A stretch of 18,377 bases of DNA. Origin: CAINDZ01 sp964399195. GTDB lineage: Bacteria; Krumholzibacteriota; Krumholzibacteriia; LZORAL124-64-63. The stretch lies in assembly GCA_964399195.1 (NCBI GenBank), contig CAYNPY010000073.1, forward strand, positions 1 through 18,377, read 5' to 3'. Positions 12,653-18,377 of this stretch are shown here, one piece after another. The notes under the pieces are model-generated. The model did no database searches. It had not been told where the DNA came from and worked only from the letters and a program-made list of their open reading frames with translations. Every line of letters starts with the position of its first letter. Position 1 is the stretch's first letter. The position numbers and the translations under genes were made by a program.

Positions 12653-12679
12653 GACAGCGCGCGCGATCTCTGCTAGCGT
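12651..12679 (+). promoter_or_regulatory. Candidate promoter of the carboxypeptidase Q-like gene
   Basis: GTGACA (12651-12656), a 17-nt spacer and TAGCGT (12674-12679) preceded by TGC fit a promoter with an extended -10. A start near 12686 would give a leader of about 69 nt to ATG 12755. The -35 overlaps the last two bases of the rocD hairpin. Pattern only; no data on the sigma factor. Confidence 0.35.
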
Positions 12680-12754
12680 GTGGGGAGGCGGCCGCCGGCG
12701 ACGGTGGCCGCGCCCGTTCCACCCGATCCGGCCCCGCGGCCGAGGAGTGATCCG

Positions 12755-14176
12755 ATGACCCGCTCGCCGCGCCTCCCGATGATGTTGGCCCTGCTGATCC
12801 TCTGCGCGGCGCCGGCCGCGGCCCCCGCCGCGGAGGCGCCCGCGGCGGCCGCGATCCCCGACACCGCCACCTTCGCCTGGCGCGCGCTGGCAGACCTCTG
12901 CGACCTGGTCGGCGCCCGACCGGCCGGCAGCCCGCAGATGGCGCGCGCGGTCGAGTGGGCCGTCGGCACGCTGCGCGGGGCCGGCTTCGACAGCGTCTGG
13001 ACCGAGCCCGTCACGGTGCCGGTCTGGGAGCGCGGGCGCGAGTGGGCGCGCTGCACGGCGCCGGTGGCCTTCGACATGCGGCTGCTGGGGCTGGGCCTGA
13101 GCGACGGCACCGGACCCGACGGCATCGAGGCCGAGGTGCTGGCCGTCCGCTCGTTCGAGGAGCTGGAGCGGCGCGGCGCCGAGGCGGCCGGCCGCATCGT
13201 CCTGTTCAACATGCCGTGGGAGGGCTACGGGCAGACGGTTCAGTACCGCAGCCGGGGCGCCAGCGCGGCGGCGCGGCACGGAGCCGTGGCCTGCCTGATC
13301 CGCTCGGTGACGCCGTACAGCCTGGCGACGCCGCACACCGGGATGATGCGCTACGCCGACGACGCGCCGCGCATCCCGGCCGCCGCCGTCACCGTCGAGG
13401 ACGCGGCGCGCCTGCAACGCCTGTGCGACCGCGGCCTGCGCCCCCGCGTGCACCTGTACATGGAGGCGCGCAACCTGGGCGACGGCCCCTGCGCCAACGT
13501 GGTGGCCGACATCCGCGGCGCCCGTTGGCCGGAGCAGATCGTGCTGCTGGCGGCGCACCTGGATTCCTGGGACGTCGGCACCTGCGCGCACGACGACGCG
13601 GCCGGCTGCGCGATGGTCATGGCGGCCGCGCGCGAGCTGATCGCCGGCGGCGCGCGCCCGGCCCGCACGGTGCGGGTGGTGCTGTACACGGCCGAGGAGA
13701 TCGGGGTCTACGGCGGGCGCGCCTACCGCGACGCGCACGCGCACGAACTGGACCGCCACGTGGCGGCTCTGGAGAGCGACTCGGGCGCCTTCGCCCCGCG
13801 CGGGTTCTCGGTGGCCGGCGATTCGCTGACGGTCGAGCGGGTGCGCGCGCTGGCGGCGCCGCTGGCCGCGCTGGGCGCCGACGCCGTCGTGGCCGGCGGT
13901 TCGGGCGCCGACATCGGGCCCCTGGTCGAGCGCGGGGTGCCCGGCATCGGCCACCGCGTCGAAGGCGACACCTACTTCCACTACCACCACTCGCCGGCCG
14001 ACGACCTGGACAAGGTGGACCCGGCGCTGGTGGTCCGGAACGCGCGGGCCATCGCCGGCCTGGCCCGGGCCCTGGCCGACGACCCCGTGCCGCTGCCGCG
14101 CCGGCCGGCGGCCCCGGCGGCGACGACGACGCCGGCCGCCCCGGCGGCGCCCGCTGCGCAACCCCGCGGCCGTTGA
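12755..14176 (+). CDS. Secreted M28 peptidase, carboxypeptidase Q-like with PA domain
   Basis: A 473-aa predicted exported zinc peptidase of family M28, closest in motif style to carboxypeptidase Q (plasma glutamate carboxypeptidase), which cleaves small peptides. ATG 12755 is chosen for GAGGAG (12742-12747) 7 nt upstream and the following signal peptide (MMLALLILCAA core, cleavage near APAAEA). A PA-like insert (about 100-250: RIVLFNMPW, ARHGAVACLIRS) precedes the main catalytic part. Ligand motifs: AHLDSWDVG with His268, HDDAAG with Asp280/281, TAEEIG with Glu314/315, ESDSG with Asp342, and FHYHHSPAD with the histidines at 409-412. SWDVG and the YFHYHHSPAD region are typical of carboxypeptidase Q. 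The last 20-25 residues are a Pro/Ala/Thr tail of low complexity. No FlgD-like domain is present, unlike the M28 protein at 3913-6360. The tricorn-type gene starts 118 nt downstream. Confidence 0.93.
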   Translation: MTRSPRLPMMLALLILCAAPAAAPAAEAPAAAAIPDTATFAWRALADLCDLVGARPAGSPQMARAVEWAVGTLRGAGFDSVWTEPVTVPVWERGREWARCTAPVAFDMRLLGLGLSDGTGPDGIEAEVLAVRSFEELERRGAEAAGRIVLFNMPWEGYGQTVQYRSRGASAAARHGAVACLIRSVTPYSLATPHTGMMRYADDAPRIPAAAVTVEDAARLQRLCDRGLRPRVHLYMEARNLGDGPCANVVADIRGARWPEQIVLLAAHLDSWDVGTCAHDDAAGCAMVMAAARELIAGGARPARTVRVVLYTAEEIGVYGGRAYRDAHAHELDRHVAALESDSGAFAPRGFSVAGDSLTVERVRALAAPLAALGADAVVAGGSGADIGPLVERGVPGIGHRVEGDTYFHYHHSPADDLDKVDPALVVRNARAIAGLARALADDPVPLPRRPAAPAATTTPAAPAAPAAQPRGR

Positions 14177-14294
14177 TCGCGTCTTAAGGAGGCTGCGGCC
14201 CTCGCGGCCGCGGCCCGTCGCCCGGCCGCCGGGCGCACTGCCGCTGCCCCGACCCGACCGTCCGTCCCGTCACCGGACCAACCTGGAGGTTTCC
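14177..14294 (+). other. Leader between the M28 and tricorn-type genes
   Basis: This 118-nt GC-rich gap shows no promoter-like hexamers, so the tricorn-type gene is probably co-transcribed with the M28 gene. A 7-bp hairpin, CGCCCGG (14219-14225) and CCGGGCG (14229-14235), lies in the middle. A perfect Shine-Dalgarno-like TAAGGAGG (14185-14192) has no start codon at a usable distance. Confidence 0.4.
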
Positions 14295-17200
14295 ATGTCC
14301 CGCTGCCCGTTCAACGCCTGTCGCGGCGCCGCCGCGCTGGCGCTGCTGCCGCTGCTGCTGGCGCTCCTGCCGGCGCCGGCCGCGCTCGCCGTCCCCGCCA
14401 CCGCCGGCGGCGACCCCGTGGACGCCGAGCCCGACTTCAGCGACGCGCGCCTGCTCCGCTTCCCCGACATCCACGGCGACCGCGTCGTCTTCACCTACGC
14501 GGGCGACCTGTGGTCGGTGTCCGCGCAGGGCGGCCTGGCCCATCGCCTGACCGCGGCGCCGGGCCGCGTCTCGCAGCCCAAGTTCTCGCCGGACGGACGG
14601 ACCATCGCCTTCACCGGCAACTACGACGGCAACCCGGACGTGTACGTGATGCCCGCGGGCGGCGGCGAGCCGACCCGCCTGACCTGGCATCCGGCGTTCG
14701 ACCGCGTCATCGACTGGCAGCCCGACGGCGGCGCGGTCCGCTTCCAGTCGCAGCGCGCCAGCCACACCGGGCGCGACCTGAAACTGTTCACGGTGCCCGT
14801 CGGCGGCGGCCTGCCGCAGCCGATGGTGCTGCCGACGGCCGGCCTGTCGAGCTACTCGCCGGACGGCAAGCTCATCGCCTACAACCGCGAGCCCAGCGAG
14901 AACCGCACCTGGAAGCGCTACAAGGGCGGCTGGGCCCAGGACGTCTGGACCTACGACTTCGCGGCCAATCGCTCCGAGCGCATCACCGACTGGGCGGGCG
15001 CCGACAACTTCCCGATGTGGGACGGCGGGACCATCTACTACAACAGCGACCGCACCGGACGCCTGCAGATCTGGGCCTACGACACGGCCACGAAGCAGCA
15101 CCGGCAGGTCACCTTCCACGAGGAGTACGACGTCCGCAACCCGAGCCTGGGGCCCGGCGCCATCGTCTACGAGAACGGCGGCTGGCTGTACGTGCTGGAC
15201 CTGGCCAGCGGGAAGTCGCGCAAGATCACGGTCTCCCTGCACAGCGACAACGTGCTGGCGCGGCCCGCCATCAAGGACGTGGCCGGCCTGATCAACGGCG
15301 CCGCCGTGGCTCCGGACGCCATGCGCGCGGCGTTCGCGGCGCGCGGCGACGTCTTCACCGTCCCCGCCGAGAAGGGCGACGTGCGCAACCTGACCGCCAC
15401 GCCGGGCGTGCGCGAGATGACGCCGGCCTGGTCGCCGGACGGCACGCAGCTGGCCTGGCTGAGCGACCGCAGCGGCGAGTACGAGATCTGGCTGGCGCCG
15501 GCCGACGGCCGCGGCGAGGCCCGCCAGCTCACCACCGGCGCCGCCACCTACAAGACCGGTCTGGGCTGGTCGCCCGACGGCAAGCACCTGGCCGTGTGCG
15601 ACGCCGCGATGAACCTGTGGCTGGTCGACGCAGCGAGCGGCGCCATGACGAAGGTCGACCAATCGACCACCGGCGAGATCAACGAGTGGAGCTGGGCGCC
15701 GGGCGGCGGCGGCTGGCTGGCCTACGCCAAGGGCGAACCCAACGGCTTCCGGTCGATCTTCCTCTACGAGCTGGCGACCGGCAAGACGCACCGCGTGACG
15801 TCGGACTTCACCGACGACTCCGCCCCCTGCTTCGACGACAAGGGCGACTACCTGTACTTCGTGTCGAGCCGGCACTTCTCGCCCACGCTGGGCGGCTACG
15901 ACCTGCACCCGCTGTGGACGAACATGGACGGGATCTACGTGGCGCCCCTGCGCTCGGACGTGGCGCACCCGTTCCCGCCCGAGAGCGACGAGGTCGGCGC
16001 CGACGACGAGGAGGAGGGCAAGGACGGCGACAAGGACGCGGCCGACAAGAAGGACGACGGCAAGAAGGACAAGTCGGCGAAGAAGACGGCGGCCAAGCCG
16101 CTGGTGATCGACGCGGCCGGGCTGGCCGACCGCCTGGTGCCGCTGGACATCGCGCCCGGCAACTACCTGGGCCTGGCCGCGGCCGAGGGCAAGCTCTTCT
16201 ACCTGAGCCGCCCCTTCACCCCCAACCTGGGCCGCGACGGCCAGGGCAGCGCCGCGATCCGGGTCTACGACTTCGCCGAGCGCGAGGACAAGGCGGTGCT
16301 CGAGAAGGCGGACGGCTTCTCGCTGTCGCAGGACGGCAAGCGCATCCTCTACCGCGAAGGGAAGACCTGGGGCCTCATCGACGCCAAGGCGGAACAGAAG
16401 CCGGCCGAGAAGCCGCTGCGCACGGAGCAGATGCAGGCCCGCGTGGAGCCGCGCGCGGAATGGCGCCAGATGTTCCGCGACGCCTGGCGGCAGGAGCGGG
16501 ACTTCTTCTACGACCCCGGCCTGCACGGCGTGGACTGGGACCGCATGTACGTCCGCTACGGCCAGCTGGTGCCGTACGTGGCGCACGGGGCCGATTTCGC
16601 CTGGCTGCTGGGCGAGCTGATCGGCGAGCTCAACTGCTCGCACACCTACGTGGCGCCGGGCGACCTGCCGGACGAGCCCAACGTGGGCACGGGCCTGCTG
16701 GGCTGCACGTTCACGCTGGACGCCGCCAGCGGGCGCTACCGCTTCGAGCGCATCTTCGACGAGCGCGACTGGAACGGCGGGACGCCCACGCCCCTGCACG
16801 CGCCGGGCATCGACGCGAAGCCGGGCGAGTACCTGCTCGCGATCGACGGCGTCGAGCTGCAGGCGCCGACCAACCCCTACAGCCTGCTCGAGAACAAGGT
16901 GGGCCGGCAGGTCCGCCTCCAGGTCGGCAAGTCCGCCGACGGCAAGGGCAGCCGCGAGCTGACGGTGGAGCCCATCGCCAGCGAGGCGGACCTGCTCTAC
17001 GAGGCCTGGGTGCAGGCCAACCGCCGCCGAGTCGACGAGCTGTCGGGCGGCCGCATCGGCTACCTGCACCTGCCCAACACGGCCGTCGACGGGCAGGTCG
17101 GCTTCGCCAAGGGCTATTACCCCAGCCTGCGCAAGGAAGGGCTCATCATCGACGAGCGCTTCAACGGCGGCGGGTTCATCCCCGACTTCGTGATGGACGT

Positions 17201-17654
17201 GCTGCGGCGCAAGCTGGTCAACCTGTGGAAGCCCCGCTACGGGCAGGACTGGCGCACGCCCGGCACGGCGTTCGCCGGCCACCTGGCGATGGTCAGCAAC
17301 GGCTACGCCGGCAGCGGCGGCGACGCGCTGCCGTACTACTTCAAGTACTACGAGCTGGGCCCGGTGATCGGCACGCGCACCTGGGGCGGGCTGGTCGGCA
17401 TCAGCCGCGGGCTCGGCCTGATGGACGGCGGCGCCGTGACCTTCCCCGAGTTCGGGCTGTTCAACATGCAGGGGCAGTTCGACGTCGAGGGCCACGGCGT
17501 GGAGCCGACGATCGAGCTCGACAACCTGCCGGAGCAGGAGATCGCCGGCCGCGACCCGCAGCTGGAGAAGGCGGTCGAGGTCCTGCTGCAGAAGATCAAG
17601 GACGAGCCGGTGACGGTGCCGACGCACGGGCCGTTCCCGCGCGACAAGAACTAG
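14295..17654 (+). CDS. Tricorn-type serine protease (S41 family) with beta-propellers and PDZ domain
   Basis: A 1119-aa predicted exported homologue of the tricorn protease, which cuts peptides into short oligopeptides. GGAGG (14285-14289) lies 5 nt before ATG 14295. Residues 1-32 form a signal peptide (run of Leu/Ala ending ALA), so this copy acts outside the cytoplasm, unlike archaeal tricorn. PD40-type blades follow (FSPDGRTIAF, WSPDGTQLAW, WSPDGKHLAV). A very charged Asp/Glu/Lys linker (about 563-602) interrupts the second propeller region. Then come the tricorn C1 region (from about 726, MFRDAW, ELNCSHTYV), a PDZ domain (about 796-895) and the S41 core (about 918-1100). Ser782-His783, Ser1007 in AGSGGD and Glu1070 in GHGVEPT match the tricorn catalytic tetrad (Ser745, His746, Ser965, Glu1023), so activity is expected. 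It follows the carboxypeptidase Q-like gene, and the two may complete peptide breakdown together. Confidence 0.95.
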   Translation: MSRCPFNACRGAAALALLPLLLALLPAPAALAVPATAGGDPVDAEPDFSDARLLRFPDIHGDRVVFTYAGDLWSVSAQGGLAHRLTAAPGRVSQPKFSPDGRTIAFTGNYDGNPDVYVMPAGGGEPTRLTWHPAFDRVIDWQPDGGAVRFQSQRASHTGRDLKLFTVPVGGGLPQPMVLPTAGLSSYSPDGKLIAYNREPSENRTWKRYKGGWAQDVWTYDFAANRSERITDWAGADNFPMWDGGTIYYNSDRTGRLQIWAYDTATKQHRQVTFHEEYDVRNPSLGPGAIVYENGGWLYVLDLASGKSRKITVSLHSDNVLARPAIKDVAGLINGAAVAPDAMRAAFAARGDVFTVPAEKGDVRNLTATPGVREMTPAWSPDGTQLAWLSDRSGEYEIWLAPADGRGEARQLTTGAATYKTGLGWSPDGKHLAVCDAAMNLWLVDAASGAMTKVDQSTTGEINEWSWAPGGGGWLAYAKGEPNGFRSIFLYELATGKTHRVTSDFTDDSAPCFDDKGDYLYFVSSRHFSPTLGGYDLHPLWTNMDGIYVAPLRSDVAHPFPPESDEVGADDEEEGKDGDKDAADKKDDGKKDKSAKKTAAKPLVIDAAGLADRLVPLDIAPGNYLGLAAAEGKLFYLSRPFTPNLGRDGQGSAAIRVYDFAEREDKAVLEKADGFSLSQDGKRILYREGKTWGLIDAKAEQKPAEKPLRTEQMQARVEPRAEWRQMFRDAWRQERDFFYDPGLHGVDWDRMYVRYGQLVPYVAHGADFAWLLGELIGELNCSHTYVAPGDLPDEPNVGTGLLGCTFTLDAASGRYRFERIFDERDWNGGTPTPLHAPGIDAKPGEYLLAIDGVELQAPTNPYSLLENKVGRQVRLQVGKSADGKGSRELTVEPIASEADLLYEAWVQANRRRVDELSGGRIGYLHLPNTAVDGQVGFAKGYYPSLRKEGLIIDERFNGGGFIPDFVMDVLRRKLVNLWKPRYGQDWRTPGTAFAGHLAMVSNGYAGSGGDALPYYFKYYELGPVIGTRTWGGLVGISRGLGLMDGGAVTFPEFGLFNMQGQFDVEGHGVEPTIELDNLPEQEIAGRDPQLEKAVEVLLQKIKDEPVTVPTHGPFPRDKN

Positions 17655-17672
17655 AGCGGGACACGAGACGGG

Positions 17673-17705
17673 AAGGCGCCGCGCCCGCGAGGGTCGCGGC
17701 GCCTT
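17673..17705. terminator. Bidirectional terminator-like hairpin between convergent genes
   Basis: AAGGCGCCGCG (17673-17683) pairs perfectly with CGCGGCGCCTT (17695-17705). The 11-nt loop can add a CCC/GGG extension. It lies 18 nt after the tricorn-type gene and 22 nt after the convergent membrane-protein gene, the right place for a shared terminator. On each strand the stem ends in TT only, so the T-tract is minimal. Confidence 0.6.
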
Positions 17706-17727
17706 CGCGCGTCCGGAGCGGCCGCGC

Positions 17728-18264
17728 TCACTCGGCGGCCGCCGGCGGCTCCTCGCCGCAGGGCGGCTCCTCGCGCTCGTCGCCCGCCACCATGCGGTCG
17801 ACGAAGTTGCGCAGCGCGTACATCTCGTCCTGCGTCAGCCCCTGCCCGATCACCGCCGCCCCGTAGACGAAGGCGATCAGCGCCAGCGAGCCCGGCACCA
17901 GCCAGAAGCCCCACGCGTACTCCTTCACCGACGCCTGCGCCCAGCCCAGCATCAACCCGCCGACTCCCGCCATCGCGAGCAGGCTGTAGACGGCCATGAA
18001 GCCGGTCCAGACGTTGGGCCGCGGGCCGAAGCGGCCGTGCAGGACCACCTTGTCGCCGCGGCGGATCAGCTTGAGGTCCAGGTGCGGCGAGAGCAGCGTC
18101 TGGCGCTCGGGCGGAACCTGCAGGAAGGCGTGGGCGCCCACGACCTGCCCGGTCACGCGGGCGCCGCCCCGCTCGAGCCGGGCCTTGATGCGCGCCAGGG
18201 TGCGGGTGCCGTCGACCTTCATCGGGATCTCGAAGGTCGGGCGCATGCGGGGGCGGATGGGCAT
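17728..18264 (-). CDS. Two-TM membrane protein of unknown function
   Basis: A 178-aa predicted membrane protein that I cannot assign to a named family. ATG 18264 has GGGAG (18270-18274) 5 nt upstream. The N-terminal half (1-84) looks soluble: FEIPMKVDGTRTLARIKARL may form a beta-helix start, and LLSPHLDLKL and KVVLHGRFGPRPNVW read like beta strands. Two hydrophobic segments follow, about 86-109 (FMAVYSLLAMAGVGGLMLGW) and about 116-141 (WGFWLVPGSLALIAFVYGAA). They are joined by a short loop, so both ends probably face the same side, likely the cytoplasm. The C-terminus has QDEMYALRNFVDRMV and then an acidic Pro/Glu-rich tail. It converges with the tricorn-type gene across a shared hairpin. The layout, with an N-terminal soluble domain and a TM hairpin, fits a small lipid- or envelope-related protein, but no function is claimed. 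Confidence 0.85.
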   Translation of the reverse strand: MPIRPRMRPTFEIPMKVDGTRTLARIKARLERGGARVTGQVVGAHAFLQVPPERQTLLSPHLDLKLIRRGDKVVLHGRFGPRPNVWTGFMAVYSLLAMAGVGGLMLGWAQASVKEYAWGFWLVPGSLALIAFVYGAAVIGQGLTQDEMYALRNFVDRMVAGDEREEPPCGEEPPAAAE

Positions 18265-18321
18265 GGGGACTCCCGGCGCGTTCGGTGGACGTGATCGCGG
18301 TTGCGGAGCGATGCGATCCCG

Positions 18322-18350
18322 ATTCTAGCCGCTCGAGCCGACGGCGGCCA
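18322..18350 (-). promoter_or_regulatory. Candidate promoter of the two-TM membrane protein gene
   Basis: On the minus strand TAGAAT (18322-18327) matches the -10 consensus at five of six bases. TGGCCG (18345-18350), 17 nt upstream, is a poor -35. A start near 18315 gives a leader of about 50 nt. The rest of 18265-18377 shows no gene. Confidence 0.35.
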
Positions 18351-18377
18351 GCATTCCCGCGCGTCTCGGCGCACAGG

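Noticed and set aside
14185..14192. Perfect TAAGGAGG Shine-Dalgarno with possible small gene after it
   Set aside because: No ATG, GTG or TTG lies within a usable distance and no protein-like frame follows; probably chance or a relic.
14184..17627. Long minus-strand open frame antisense to the tricorn-type protease
   Set aside because: Composition of a codon-bias shadow (Val/Arg/Gly/His); the plus strand has the full tricorn domain order and catalytic residues.
1..18377. tRNA, rRNA, CRISPR array, insertion sequence or attachment site
   Set aside because: No cloverleaf-like segments, regularly spaced direct repeats, transposase motifs or terminal inverted repeats with target duplications were seen.

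Overview
The window is about 18.4 kb of GC-rich bacterial DNA. It carries eleven supportable protein genes and no RNA gene, CRISPR array or transposon that I can see. Nearly every gene has a strong GGAGG-type Shine-Dalgarno sequence. Four secreted proteins end in a FlgD-like Ig domain with an NPFNP-type motif (WPNPFN in one). That combination (high GC, strong Shine-Dalgarno use, NPFNP surface-protein tails, a tricorn-type protease) suggests an uncultured lineage near the Fibrobacterota-Chlorobiota-Bacteroidota group, for example Eisenbacteria or Krumholzibacteriota. This is inference; the window holds no phylogenetic marker.

Left part (1-8875) is a secreted-protein cluster. Two genes on the minus strand encode a large multidomain extracellular endonuclease I, cut by the left window edge a few codons before its expected end, and a small fibronectin-III/FlgD-tail protein. 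An AT-rich intergenic region of 330 nt separates them from a divergent plus-strand pair: a secreted M28 metallopeptidase and a beta-propeller protein with blades of about 46 residues. These four share the C-terminal domain and look like exported, surface-anchored or released proteins for digesting extracellular DNA and protein.

Middle part (8876-11435). A calcineurin-like phosphoesterase and an ADP-ribosylglycohydrolase are translationally coupled by an ATGA overlap. The ribosome binding site of the pair lies inside a perfect palindrome. A small winged-helix regulator converges on them with a 9-nt gap. A 607-nt stretch without a gene follows, rich in inverted repeats and containing a terminator-like hairpin and an AT-rich patch.

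Right part (11436-18264). An ornithine aminotransferase (rocD, TTG start) is followed by a secreted carboxypeptidase Q-like M28 peptidase and a tricorn-type S41 protease, the last two probably in one operon. A convergent two-TM membrane protein of unknown function closes the window. An inferred theme is that extracellular or periplasmic peptidases feed peptides to amino-acid catabolism, including ornithine to glutamate semialdehyde.

The most interesting leads are the phosphoesterase/ADP-ribosylglycohydrolase couple with its hairpin-masked ribosome binding site, the shared C-terminal sorting-like tail, the inverted repeat interlaced with the rocD promoter, and the structured gene-free stretch at 10829-11435. 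No feature proves a new system; these are hypotheses.
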